DNA from: Flagellimonas okinawensis
Lineage (GTDB): Bacteria; Bacteroidota; Bacteroidia; Flavobacteriales; Flavobacteriaceae
Reading direction: 5' to 3'
Length of the DNA stretch: 64,000 nt
Assembly: GCF_029194005.1 (NCBI RefSeq)
Contig: NZ_JARFVA010000011.1
Coordinates: forward strand, 1 to 64,000
The notes beneath the pieces are model-generated. The model did no database searches, was not told the origin of the DNA, and saw only the letters and a list, made by a program, of their open reading frames with translations. The position numbers were made by a program, and so were the translations under genes. Shown here piece by piece: positions 52,243 through 61,183 of the stretch (positions within the stretch are counted from its first letter, which is position 1; every line of letters starts with the position of its first letter).

Positions 52243-54780
52243 TCATTCCTTTTCCTTTTTCAGGACCGCCAGTGGTGAATTCCTGACAATACCGATACTG
52301 TTTCCCACGCCAAGTGCAAAAACCAAGAGGGTTATGGCCGGTAATATGACAACGAACGGAATCCAAGATGGAGAGAAAGCGGTTTCGAACAATAAATAAG
52401 CCAATAAGGTACTGCCCAAAACAGCGAGCAAAACACCCATGAACGCACCCAAAAACCCCAGGATGGCATATTCAATGGCGATCATTTTAAGAATTTGACC
52501 TCCTTGGGCACCAAGCGTCCTTAGCAAAGCGCCTTGTTTGACCCTCTGGTGCTTACTGCTATAGATGGCTCCCATAAGAACCGCCACCCCTACAAAGATG
52601 CTAAAGAAGGCCATAAAATTGATCACCCATCCGATCTTGCCCAAAATATCCTCCAAAAGGGACAGGATCCGCTTGAGGTCCAATATGGAGACATTGGGAA
52701 ATTGCCTCACCAATTGCTGTTGAAGTTTTGCCGATCCCATATCATCGGTAGTCCGGGTGGTCATCACCCCAAATTGAGGGGCATTTTCGAGGATCCCCGA
52801 AGGAAATACAATCGAGAAGTTGGGCTGCAATCTGCTCCAATCCACTTCACGTATGCTCTGTACCACAGTGTTCATGATCCTTCCCTGAACATTGAAGGCC
52901 ACAGGATCACCTATGGTCACTTTTGCCATTCGTGCAAAATCACTGCTCACGGAAATGGGTACCTTGGTGTCCGATTGCACTTGTCCGACCCAATCACCTT
53001 CCAAAATCCGTTCGGAACCGATAAGGTTTTCCCTATAGGTCACCCGGAACTCATGGTTCAGTATCCAACGCCCCACTTGGGAAGTCGTGTCCTTTCTGAT
53101 CTTATCCACATGCTCGCCTTTAATTTCCTCCACCCTCATGGTCACTATCGGAATGTTATCTATTACCGGATAACCTGCATCGGATATAGTTTTGGATACC
53201 CCATCGACCTGCTGGTTCTGAATGTCCATCAGAATCATATTGGCACTGTTGGCACTGTCCTCTATGGCCGCTTTTTCCAAGAGCATGTCCTTTGTAAAAT
53301 AAAGGGTACTGATCAAAAAGGTCCCGATACCAATAGCAAGTACCAACACCAAGGTCTGATTTTGTGGTCGGAAGAGGTTCTTTAGGCTTTGTCGGGCTAT
53401 GAAGCTCCACGAATAAGGGAAAAACCTTTTCAATAGGGCCATAAAGAAACGGGCCACTGCGGTCAAGATCAAAAAGACGACCAGCAAACCTACCACAAAG
53501 AACAGGGAACGCATAAGATCGCCCAAGAGCCAATAGGAAAAGGAGAACACGAACAGGACAATGCCCAACCCGACCGCCGAGGTCGCCCATTTGGAACGGG
53601 ACTGTGTTTCCTGTACCACGCGCAAGGCCTGTAATGGGGAAACATATAGCGTTTTCATCAAAGGATAGAGGGCAAAGAGCACTGACATGGCCAATCCAAG
53701 GGACAGCCCGAGCACAACGCTCTGAACAGAAAAGGTTATAGCGACATCAACGGGCAGAAGATCACCCAACAATATGGGAAACAATTGTTGGAGCCCGTAT
53801 CCAATGGCCGTGCCCATCAGACCGCCCAACAGTCCCATACAGGCTATTTGGATGAAAAAGATCATGTAACTCTGGCGTTTTGAGGCTCCCAGGCACTTGA
53901 GTACGGCAATGGACCTGATCTTCATCTGCACATATATGCCCATTCCACTCGCGATCCCTACACATCCCAAGAGCAATGCGATAAAACCGACCAGGTTGAG
54001 GAATTTTCCAAAGTTTTCATAGCGTCTGCCCAACCGCCGCGCTTCGGACAAATGGGTATCCAAATCCGCATCCTCGGCATCGAGCACAGGGTCTAACTTA
54101 TCGTCCAAAAGGGCCATATCATCATTTTCCCCCGCCTTGAAGTAATATTTATATTCGACCCTGCTACCGGTCTGCACAAGACCAGTGGAGGCAATTTGCC
54201 CAAATGGGATCAGCACGGGTGGCGCAATGGCCCCAAAAAAGGATGTGCTTCCCGGTACGTTCTCCAGTTCACCGGCAATGGTAAGGACCACGGCGCCCAA
54301 TTTGATACTGTCGCCCACCTTAAGGCCGAGTTGTAACATTGTGGTGGCGTCCACTAGGGCCCCACCATTTGCAAAGGTCTTTGCGGCATCGTTGGGTTCG
54401 GTCTCCAATTCTCCATAAAACGGAAAACCGCCTTCCACTCCCCTGACCTCCATGAGCTTGGTACCTTCGTTACCAGGAAAAGCGGCCATGGACATAAAAT
54501 TGATTTCCCGGGCATCAGCCCCACCAAGGGAGTCCATTACAGCGATTACCCTGTCGTTGACAGGCTTGTCGCTCTCTATCACATAGTCCGCACCTAAAAG
54601 GGCCTTGGACTGTGAAGCTATATTTTCCTTGAGCAACCCACTAAAGGAGTGTACGCTCACCACGGCGGCGACCCCAAGGGTTATGGAAAAAACGAACAAT
54701 AATAGTTTACCATAGCTTGCTTTACCATCGCGCCACGCCATTTTGAGCAACCATGAAAATCCTGCTTTTTTCTTTTCCAT
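52243..54780 (-). CDS. FtsX-family ABC transporter permease, YbbP-like
   Basis: About 845 aa from MEKKKAGFSWLLKMAWRD (ATG at 54780). Two FtsX/MacB-type units: TM1 near 20-40, periplasmic region, then TM clusters around 260-370, a break, and a final cluster near 715-830 (INFMAFFSIFVGVAVLMGAIYSSKHQRVKQGALLRTLGA). Size and layout match YbbP, an exporter-like permease that works with YbbA and is often next to the thioesterase TesA. The YbbA-like ATPase gene precedes it by one base and a TesA-like esterase is divergent, matching that context. Substrate unproven, perhaps lipids or lipoproteins. Confidence 0.88.
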   Translation of the reverse strand: MEKKKAGFSWLLKMAWRDGKASYGKLLLFVFSITLGVAAVVSVHSFSGLLKENIASQSKALLGADYVIESDKPVNDRVIAVMDSLGGADAREINFMSMAAFPGNEGTKLMEVRGVEGGFPFYGELETEPNDAAKTFANGGALVDATTMLQLGLKVGDSIKLGAVVLTIAGELENVPGSTSFFGAIAPPVLIPFGQIASTGLVQTGSRVEYKYYFKAGENDDMALLDDKLDPVLDAEDADLDTHLSEARRLGRRYENFGKFLNLVGFIALLLGCVGIASGMGIYVQMKIRSIAVLKCLGASKRQSYMIFFIQIACMGLLGGLMGTAIGYGLQQLFPILLGDLLPVDVAITFSVQSVVLGLSLGLAMSVLFALYPLMKTLYVSPLQALRVVQETQSRSKWATSAVGLGIVLFVFSFSYWLLGDLMRSLFFVVGLLVVFLILTAVARFFMALLKRFFPYSWSFIARQSLKNLFRPQNQTLVLVLAIGIGTFLISTLYFTKDMLLEKAAIEDSANSANMILMDIQNQQVDGVSKTISDAGYPVIDNIPIVTMRVEEIKGEHVDKIRKDTTSQVGRWILNHEFRVTYRENLIGSERILEGDWVGQVQSDTKVPISVSSDFARMAKVTIGDPVAFNVQGRIMNTVVQSIREVDWSRLQPNFSIVFPSGILENAPQFGVMTTRTTDDMGSAKLQQQLVRQFPNVSILDLKRILSLLEDILGKIGWVINFMAFFSIFVGVAVLMGAIYSSKHQRVKQGALLRTLGAQGGQILKMIAIEYAILGFLGAFMGVLLAVLGSTLLAYLLFETAFSPSWIPFVVILPAITLLVFALGVGNSIGIVRNSPLAVLKKEKE

Positions 54781-54781
54781 A

Positions 54782-55459
54782 TTACCCAATGGTTTCCTCG
54801 ATTTTGCCCGATCTCAGGCGAATGCTCTTATCCGTTTTTTGGGCCAGTTCCAGATCGTGTGTCACAATGACCAAAGCCGTCCCTTGCTCCTTGTTGAGTT
54901 CAAAGAGGAGGTCCTCTATTTTGGTGCCGGTCTCATCATCCAGGTTCCCGGTAGGCTCGTCGGCGAACAATATGGAAGGTTTATTGGCAAAAGCACGGGC
55001 AAGGGCCACTCGCTGTTGTTCCCCACCGGACAATTGGGACGGATAATGTCCTTCCCTATGCTGCAAACCGACCTTGGCCAATAGTTCCTTTCCCTGTTCC
55101 GATGCCTTTTTCACACCTCTCAGCTCCAAGGGAACGATTACGTTCTCCAGGGCAGTCAAGGTAGGCAACAGTTGGAAATCTTGGAATACGAAACCAACGT
55201 TCTCGTTCCTCAAGCGTGCCCTTCCGTCCTCATCAAGTGCAAAAAGGTTTTGTCCACACAGCCATATATCCCCTTTATCCGTAACGTCCAGTCCGGCGCA
55301 GAGACCCAACAAGGTGGTCTTACCACTTCCCGAGGGGCCGACAATGGCAAAACTTTCACCACTTTCCACTTCAAAGGAAACATCATTGAGAACATTGAGG
55401 TCGTGCTCACCGCTCCGGTAGGTTTTAGAGAGCTGCTGAACTTTTAATATCTTTGACAT
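54782..55459 (-). CDS. ABC transporter ATPase, YbbA/LolD-like
   Basis: 225 aa. Walker A GPSGSGKTTLL (about 39-49), Q loop FQDFQLLPTL, signature LSGGEQQRVALARAF (about 143-157), Walker B ILFADEPTGNLD (about 164-175), H loop VIVTHD. The insert pattern is of the MacB/LolD/YbbA group. Paired with the YbbP-like permease (one-base gap). Divergent from the TesA-like gene, 42 bp away. Confidence 0.94.
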   Translation of the reverse strand: MSKILKVQQLSKTYRSGEHDLNVLNDVSFEVESGESFAIVGPSGSGKTTLLGLCAGLDVTDKGDIWLCGQNLFALDEDGRARLRNENVGFVFQDFQLLPTLTALENVIVPLELRGVKKASEQGKELLAKVGLQHREGHYPSQLSGGEQQRVALARAFANKPSILFADEPTGNLDDETGTKIEDLLFELNKEQGTALVIVTHDLELAQKTDKSIRLRSGKIEETIG

Positions 55460-55501
55460 AACACGCTTTTGGTTAAAACTCTCAAAATACTAAAATTGCC
55501 C

Positions 55502-56203
55502 ATGACCAAGAAAATCCCAAGCTTTAGTTTCCCGTTAATGTTTTGTTATTTTTTGACGACCCTCCTTTTGGGTTGTGGTGAAAAAGGCCCAAAAAAAGAG
55601 GACGCAGCCATATCGACAGCGGAAGAGGTGGAAGTAACCCAGAGCAGTGGAACCGATAAGAAGATCCTATTTTTCGGTGACAGTCTAACTGCCGGATATG
55701 GACTGGAAGTAAGCCAAGCATTCCCTGCTCTGATCCAACAAAAAATCGATTCCTTGGATTTGGATTATACGGTGATCAATGCCGGATTGAGTGGGGAGAC
55801 CACGGCCAGCGGAAAAAACAGATTGGAATGGGTGCTGACTGATGATGTGGACATCGTCATCATTGAATTAGGGGCCAACGACGGTCTCAGGGGCGTACCT
55901 CTGACCGAGACCGAGCAGAACCTGAAGGAAATGGTCAATAAAGTACAGAGCAAATTGCCAGAGGCCAGGATTGTTCTTGCAGGGATGATGATCCCACCCA
56001 ACATGGGGCCGGAATACACCTCAAAATTTGAACACATATTTCCAGAATTGGCCGAATCCGAAAACATTGAATTAATACCATTCCTACTGGAAGATGTTGC
56101 CGGAATCCCGGAACTCAATCAAGGTGATGGTATCCACCCCACTGTAAAGGGACAAAAAATCGTGGCCCAGAATGTTTGGAAAGTTTTAGGTCCAATGCTT
56201 TAG
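55502..56203 (+). CDS. SGNH/GDSL esterase lipoprotein, TesA-like
   Basis: 233 aa from the ATG at 55502 (a TTG at 55469 opens the frame). Lipoprotein signal: hydrophobic FCYFLTTLLLGC with the lipobox Cys at about 24. Block I FFGDSLTAGYGL with the catalytic Ser, GLSGETTASG, ELGANDGLRG (GxND), and DGIHPTVKG with catalytic Asp and His. TesA hydrolyses acyl esters and thioesters in the periplasm; here it is lipid-anchored instead of soluble. Divergent from the YbbA-YbbP genes. Confidence 0.93.
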   Translation: MTKKIPSFSFPLMFCYFLTTLLLGCGEKGPKKEDAAISTAEEVEVTQSSGTDKKILFFGDSLTAGYGLEVSQAFPALIQQKIDSLDLDYTVINAGLSGETTASGKNRLEWVLTDDVDIVIIELGANDGLRGVPLTETEQNLKEMVNKVQSKLPEARIVLAGMMIPPNMGPEYTSKFEHIFPELAESENIELIPFLLEDVAGIPELNQGDGIHPTVKGQKIVAQNVWKVLGPML

Positions 56204-56314
56204 GACATAAGAGAAAGTTGCTTTCCAAAACGTACAAGAAAAAAAAGAAGTTTTTACATACTATTGTGGGAATAATCTTGTTTTGATAAATTTAACAATC
56301 AAAAGAATTCCTCA

Positions 56315-58507
56315 ATGACCGTTAACCCATCCATTTTCCATCATGCTGCGGTTCCTTTTGCCCTATTGGACGAACAGCTCACCTTTGTCGATTTTTCCAA
56401 AGAATGGTTGAAACAATTCAATTTGGACAATGATATTGAGGGCAAAGATTTTTTTGAGGCTATGCCCAAATTGCCAAATGAGCTGAAATCCGATATCAAA
56501 TATTGCCTGGAGGGCATTGAACAAAGGTCCGGCACCAAACGCCTTGTCCTAAAAAATGGTGACGCCATATGGTATGATTGGAAAATCAGCAGTATCCATG
56601 AAGATAGGGACATGCCACCCAGTATATTGGTCATCCTAGAGGATATTACCCATAAACGTAGAGAGGAAGATCTTTTGATCAAATCACAGGAGGTGGCACG
56701 TATCGGTGGATGGGAAGTTGATTTGGTAAAAAACAGTATTTATTGGACACAAATCACCAAGGAAATACATGAAGTACCCCAAGATTATGTTCCCGACCTG
56801 GAGAAAGGCATTTCATTTTATAAGGAGGGCCATAGTAGGGAAACCATCACACGATTGGTACAAAATGGCATTGAAACCGGAAAACCTTGGGACACGGAGC
56901 TAATTATCGTGACTGCCAAGGGCAGGGAAATTTGGGTGAGGGCCATTGGAGAACCGGAAATGATCTATGGTAAGTGTGTTCGTATAGTAGGTACATTCCA
57001 AGATATAGACAAACAGAAAAACATAGAGCTCGATTTTAACAAAGTCAGTGAAAGGCTGTCCTTAGCGACCAAAAGTGCCGGGATCGGTATATGGGAATAT
57101 AACATTCCAGAAGACCAGGTGTACTGGGACCACAACATGTATCTACTCTACGGTATCCAAGAATCGGATTTCGAAGGGGTATACGATGCCTGGGAATCCT
57201 GTGTACACCCGGATGATAAGCAAAAGATGGTCGAGGAAGTAGAGCTCGCCATGAAAGGAATAAAGGATTTTGATACGATATTCAGGGTTTTATGGCCCAA
57301 TGGGGAAGTGAGATGGATAAAGGCCGAGGCGACAACCATTCGTGACATGGAAGGCAACCCTATAAAAATGATCGGTGTCAACGAGGATATCACCAATTTG
57401 AAGACCACGGAACTTCAATTGATCAAAAGTGAGGAATCTTTACAGGGCACTTTGGAGAATTCTTCCATTGGAATGGCCTTGGTTGACAGACAAGGAGGTT
57501 TCAAGGAAGTAAACCAAAGCCTTTGCGATAGTTTGGGATATTCCAAGGATGAGCTCCTGAGTCTCAAATTCCAAGACATCACCCATGAAGACGACCTTGA
57601 AATCGATTTAAAATTACTCCAAGAATTGATACAAGGTAAGCGAGGCACCTATCAAATCGAGAAAAGATATTTCAATAAAAAAGGGGAGATTGTATATATC
57701 ATCCTAACAGTTACCGCAGCTAGGAACATTCATGGGGACATATCCCATTTCATTTCACAGATCGTGGATATCACGACCAGAAAAAAGGCCGAGAAAAAAT
57801 TAAAGGGACTATTGGAGCTCTCCACCAACCAGAACAACAGCTTATTGAACTTTGCGCACATTGTTTCCCATAACCTCAGGTCACATGCAGCCAATCTGAC
57901 CATGATCAGCAGTTTTTTGACGGACGAGACCCTAGGGGAGGCTGAACGGGAGGACAGTCTGAGCATGCTTACCAGGGCATCCTCCGGTCTCAATGAGACT
58001 ATTTCCCACCTCAATGAGGTGGTACAGGTGAAATTGGAAACGGATAAAAAACTGAAGTCCATCCACCTGTCCTATATCGTTCAAAAAGTACTTATGGACA
58101 TTCAGGCGCTGATCAATCAGAACAATATTGAGGTCCAGGTAGCGGTACCCAAAGAAATGGAGGTCAAAGGGGTCTTGGCCTATCTAGAGAGTATTGTCCT
58201 GAATTTGGTGTCAAACGCCATAAAATACAGGGACACTGAAAAAAAAGCCAATAAGATTTCCATAAAAGCCTACGAACAGGAGAACCATATCGTTTTTGAA
58301 GTTATGGACAATGGTTTGGGCATTGACCTGGATCGCCATGGCGAAAAATTATTTGGCATGTACAAAACCTTTCACAAAAATAAAGACGCGAGGGGTATCG
58401 GCCTTTTTATCACGAAGAACCAAATAGAATCCATGGGAGGTAAGATTTCTGTCGAAAGCAAGCCTGGACAAGGCACTACATTCCGTGTAACACTGGTAAA
58501 AGGTTAA
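56315..58507 (+). CDS. Multi-PAS sensor histidine kinase
   Basis: 730 aa, no TM segment. Four PAS-type regions (about 5-115, 120-235, 245-362, 372-488), two with PAC endings such as VGTFQDIDKQK and GVNEDITNLK. The dimerisation helix has H519 in FAHIVSHNLRSHAANLTM, a variant common in Flavobacteriia, where HNLRSH replaces the classical HExRTP. HATPase: N box LVSNAIKYRDTEKK, G1 DNGLGIDLDRHG, G2 ARGIGLFITKNQ. Five bp before the receiver gene, so together a two-gene unit. A TAATCTTG (56271-56278) is a possible -7. Confidence 0.92.
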   Translation: MTVNPSIFHHAAVPFALLDEQLTFVDFSKEWLKQFNLDNDIEGKDFFEAMPKLPNELKSDIKYCLEGIEQRSGTKRLVLKNGDAIWYDWKISSIHEDRDMPPSILVILEDITHKRREEDLLIKSQEVARIGGWEVDLVKNSIYWTQITKEIHEVPQDYVPDLEKGISFYKEGHSRETITRLVQNGIETGKPWDTELIIVTAKGREIWVRAIGEPEMIYGKCVRIVGTFQDIDKQKNIELDFNKVSERLSLATKSAGIGIWEYNIPEDQVYWDHNMYLLYGIQESDFEGVYDAWESCVHPDDKQKMVEEVELAMKGIKDFDTIFRVLWPNGEVRWIKAEATTIRDMEGNPIKMIGVNEDITNLKTTELQLIKSEESLQGTLENSSIGMALVDRQGGFKEVNQSLCDSLGYSKDELLSLKFQDITHEDDLEIDLKLLQELIQGKRGTYQIEKRYFNKKGEIVYIILTVTAARNIHGDISHFISQIVDITTRKKAEKKLKGLLELSTNQNNSLLNFAHIVSHNLRSHAANLTMISSFLTDETLGEAEREDSLSMLTRASSGLNETISHLNEVVQVKLETDKKLKSIHLSYIVQKVLMDIQALINQNNIEVQVAVPKEMEVKGVLAYLESIVLNLVSNAIKYRDTEKKANKISIKAYEQENHIVFEVMDNGLGIDLDRHGEKLFGMYKTFHKNKDARGIGLFITKNQIESMGGKISVESKPGQGTTFRVTLVKG

Positions 58508-58512
58508 ACAAA

Positions 58513-58926
58513 TTGAATCCTATGAATAAAGCATATATCGTCGATGACGACCCAATCCATCAATTTGGAATGAAACTTCTCCTTAAGAGGGTTGAATTTT
58601 CGAAAGAAATCCTGGCCTTCTACAATGGGCAAGAAGCTATTGACGCCCTGTTGGAAGCTGTGGAAAAGAATGAAACGCTGCCATCCATTATTTTTTTAGA
58701 CCTTAATATGCCCATTAAGGACGGATGGGGCTTTTTGGACGACTTTGTGCAAATACCACATAACAACAGAAAAAAGATAACGGTATACGTCGTAAGCTCA
58801 TCCATTGATCCGGTCGATTTGGAGCGAGCAAAAACCTATGAAGTGGTAAGCAATTATATTGTTAAACCGATAGAGGAGAGCCAATTGGTAGAATTATTGG
58901 CACAATTGAAAAATTTGGACGAATAA
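58513..58926 (+). CDS. Single-domain response regulator (CheY/Rcp1-like)
   Basis: 137 aa. Receiver only: acidic D11-D12-D13, phosphoacceptor D63 in IIFLDLNMPIKDGWGF, signalling Ser in VSSS, K118 in YIVKPIEES. The longer loop between strand 2 and 3 is typical of Rcp1-like receivers that pair with PAS or phytochrome kinases. No output domain, so it acts by protein interaction or as a phosphorelay step. Start Met1 or Met4. Its stop is one base from the stop of the convergent NUDIX regulator. Confidence 0.93.
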   Translation: MNPMNKAYIVDDDPIHQFGMKLLLKRVEFSKEILAFYNGQEAIDALLEAVEKNETLPSIIFLDLNMPIKDGWGFLDDFVQIPHNNRKKITVYVVSSSIDPVDLERAKTYEVVSNYIVKPIEESQLVELLAQLKNLDE

Positions 58927-58927
58927 C

Positions 58928-59653
58928 TCATTTTTTAAAACGATACAAATAAGGAGCCCTGTTCTGTGCTCCCGTATATTTTTTACCGAGCCGTTCCAAG
59001 ACTTGAAGACCCAATATTTTCTTTTGAAAATTGTTCATGGGAAATTCCTTGTCGTAGACAGCTTCGTAAAGCTCCTTTACCTCTTTCATGGTAAAGGTCT
59101 CCGGAAGCAGATTGAAACCTATCAACTGTTCATCTAGATTTTGACGCAGTGCTTTATGGGCTGCGGCCACAATGCTATTATGATCGTGCGTCATATGAGG
59201 CAACTCTTCTACTCCTTCCCATTTCAAGAATTCCTCGAATTCCCCCATTTTCGGGTTGACCTTGTTCAGGTCCACCAGGGCATAATATCCTAGGCACACA
59301 AATCTATCGGTCACCCAATCTATGGCCTCATCGTCAAACCTATCGGGATCGAAGCTCTTAAGGCCCGACCTTACCATTTCCCTGTATTCGCTCCCAATGA
59401 TCCTATCCTTTCCTCCAAAGGCCCGAAACTGCTCCAGATAAATGTTGTTCAGACCTGTACGCTCCTTTAATATTCTGGAAGCGGCCTCATCGATACTTTC
59501 CGTCTTTAGGATATACCCGCCCGGTAAGCTCCAAAGCCCCTCTCCATAACTGAGTTTGGAAATCAGTACTTTCAGCTCCTTGTTCTTATAACCAAAGATC
59601 ACGCAATCGATCGAGAGTTGTGCGATATATTTTTCCTTTTGAAATCTTTCCAT
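58928..59653 (-). CDS. NUDIX-domain transcription regulator (NrtR/AraR-like)
   Basis: 241 aa. N-terminal NUDIX domain with LWSLPGGYILKTESIDEAASRILKERTGL: the Nudix box is altered (the usual REUxEE core reads RILKERTG), so it is more likely a sensor than a hydrolase. C-terminal winged helix (about 160-235): FTMKEVKELYEAVYDKEFPMNNFQKKIL, the pattern of NrtR and of Bacteroidota sugar regulators such as AraR. It is divergent from the beta-propeller/oxidoreductase pair, its likely target. A near-ideal promoter (TTG-N18-TAACTTTG) precedes it. Confidence 0.9.
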   Translation of the reverse strand: MERFQKEKYIAQLSIDCVIFGYKNKELKVLISKLSYGEGLWSLPGGYILKTESIDEAASRILKERTGLNNIYLEQFRAFGGKDRIIGSEYREMVRSGLKSFDPDRFDDEAIDWVTDRFVCLGYYALVDLNKVNPKMGEFEEFLKWEGVEELPHMTHDHNSIVAAAHKALRQNLDEQLIGFNLLPETFTMKEVKELYEAVYDKEFPMNNFQKKILGLQVLERLGKKYTGAQNRAPYLYRFKK

Positions 59654-59684
59654 TGCCGTGATAGTTCGTGCTTTCGGTAATGCA

Positions 59685-59713
59685 CAAAGTTAACATTGTT
59701 TTGAAGGTGCCAA
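59685..59713 (-). promoter_or_regulatory. Promoter of the NUDIX regulator gene
   Basis: Minus strand TTG (59713-59711), 18 bp, then TAACTTTG (59692-59685): close to the Bacteroidota sigma-A consensus TTG-N19-TAnnTTTG. It ends 31 bp before the start codon. Confidence 0.75.
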
Positions 59714-59803
59714 CGATTTTCAAAACTATAAAAATTCTATTATCTATTATTTAGAAAATAAAATGTATATTTATCATGCACACTTCAACTAGACAAATCC
59801 AAA

Positions 59804-61162
59804 ATGAAGAAAACCACTGATTATCAAGCATCCTATCATGGGAATACAAGTCTTATTTTACAACGGACATTCCTTTTGATCTTGGGAACACTTATCGGTT
59901 CCCTTGCCCATGCACAGCAAACCGATTCCTTGGCCATCATCAAACTTCTGGAGAAAGAAGGACTTACATGGCGAATGGGGGACAAACAGGCCCATGCAGA
60001 CTGCTGGGCAGAACGTCCATATGGACGCATTCTCGTATCGACCGCGGACGGTAGGACCTTGGATGTTCCCACCAAAACCATTATGGATCCTCCAGAGGGC
60101 ATGATGGGAAAAGGAGGTTTCGCCTTCCACACCAATCATCAGATGAAAATCGGGGAACAGATCGCCTGGGTAAGCCATGATGAGGTTTCCGTGGGTACGG
60201 ATGGTAAGGAAACGCTTTCACACGAGGTACGTATGTTGGAAAAATTTGATGGCCAATGGAAACTGGTCGGACAATCGAACCATTTTTATGATCATCCACC
60301 GGAAAACAAAATAGATACCACAAGTTATATCCAAACAGTGGATATCGAAACGGGAAGAATCGAGACCGTATTGACCATCGATGATCATTTTGAGGCCCCC
60401 AACTGGCACCCTGACGATTATCTGATCGTCAACAGTAAAGGAAAACTGTACACCTTGGACCTCTCTTCCAAAGAACTTGAACCATTGGATACCGGTTTTG
60501 CCGACCAGAGCAATAACGACCATGGTATTTCACCGGACAACAAATGGTTGGCCATCAGCCATAATGATAGATCCGATCCCTCCCCAAAAGCCTATAAATC
60601 GGCTATTTATGTATTGCCCATCGAAGGGGGCAAGCCCAGAAGGGTAACCTCCGAGGTCATGTCCTTTTGGCACGGGTGGTCCCCTGACGGAAAAAGATTG
60701 GCCTACTGCGCCGAGCGCAATGGCAACTTTGATGTCTATACCATCAGTGTTGATGGTGGCAGGGAAAAAAGACTGACAACGGCAGCGGGTCTGGACGATG
60801 GCCCCGATTATTCCCCGGACGGGAAATACATTTATTACAATTCTTACAAGTCTGGACACATGCAGATTTGGCGTATGCGATCCAATGGGAGCAGACAAGA
60901 GCAGTTGACCTTTGATGAAAATTCCAATTGGTTCCCCCATCCTTCCCCTGACGGAAAATGGATCGTGTATATTGCCTATACCTCGGATCAAAAGCAGGAC
61001 CATTTATTCGGAAAACAGGTGAAATTGAGGCTCATGGATGTAGAGACCAAGGAGATCAAGGATATTACCCCTGTATTTTTCGGAGGTCAGGGCACGATCA
61101 ACGTACCATCTTGGAGCCCGGACAGTAAAAAATTGGCATTTGTAAGTTACTCCGTCAACTAA
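59804..61162 (+). CDS. Secreted TolB-like beta-propeller protein with N-terminal NTF2-like part
   Basis: 452 aa. Signal peptide about 10-38 ([17 protein letters not shown]). Residues about 40-165 look like an NTF2/SnoaL-type domain ([40 protein letters not shown]). From about 185 there are PD40/WD40-like blades, each with [95 protein letters not shown]. Propellers of this type bind polymers or proteins. It is 21 bp before the oxidoreductase gene and probably co-transcribed; divergent from the NUDIX regulator. Confidence 0.87.
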   Translation: MKKTTDYQASYHGNTSLILQRTFLLILGTLIGSLAHAQQTDSLAIIKLLEKEGLTWRMGDKQAHADCWAERPYGRILVSTADGRTLDVPTKTIMDPPEGMMGKGGFAFHTNHQMKIGEQIAWVSHDEVSVGTDGKETLSHEVRMLEKFDGQWKLVGQSNHFYDHPPENKIDTTSYIQTVDIETGRIETVLTIDDHFEAPNWHPDDYLIVNSKGKLYTLDLSSKELEPLDTGFADQSNNDHGISPDNKWLAISHNDRSDPSPKAYKSAIYVLPIEGGKPRRVTSEVMSFWHGWSPDGKRLAYCAERNGNFDVYTISVDGGREKRLTTAAGLDDGPDYSPDGKYIYYNSYKSGHMQIWRMRSNGSRQEQLTFDENSNWFPHPSPDGKWIVYIAYTSDQKQDHLFGKQVKLRLMDVETKEIKDITPVFFGGQGTINVPSWSPDSKKLAFVSYSVN

Positions 61163-61183
61163 ACCATCATAAATTCAAAGCAC

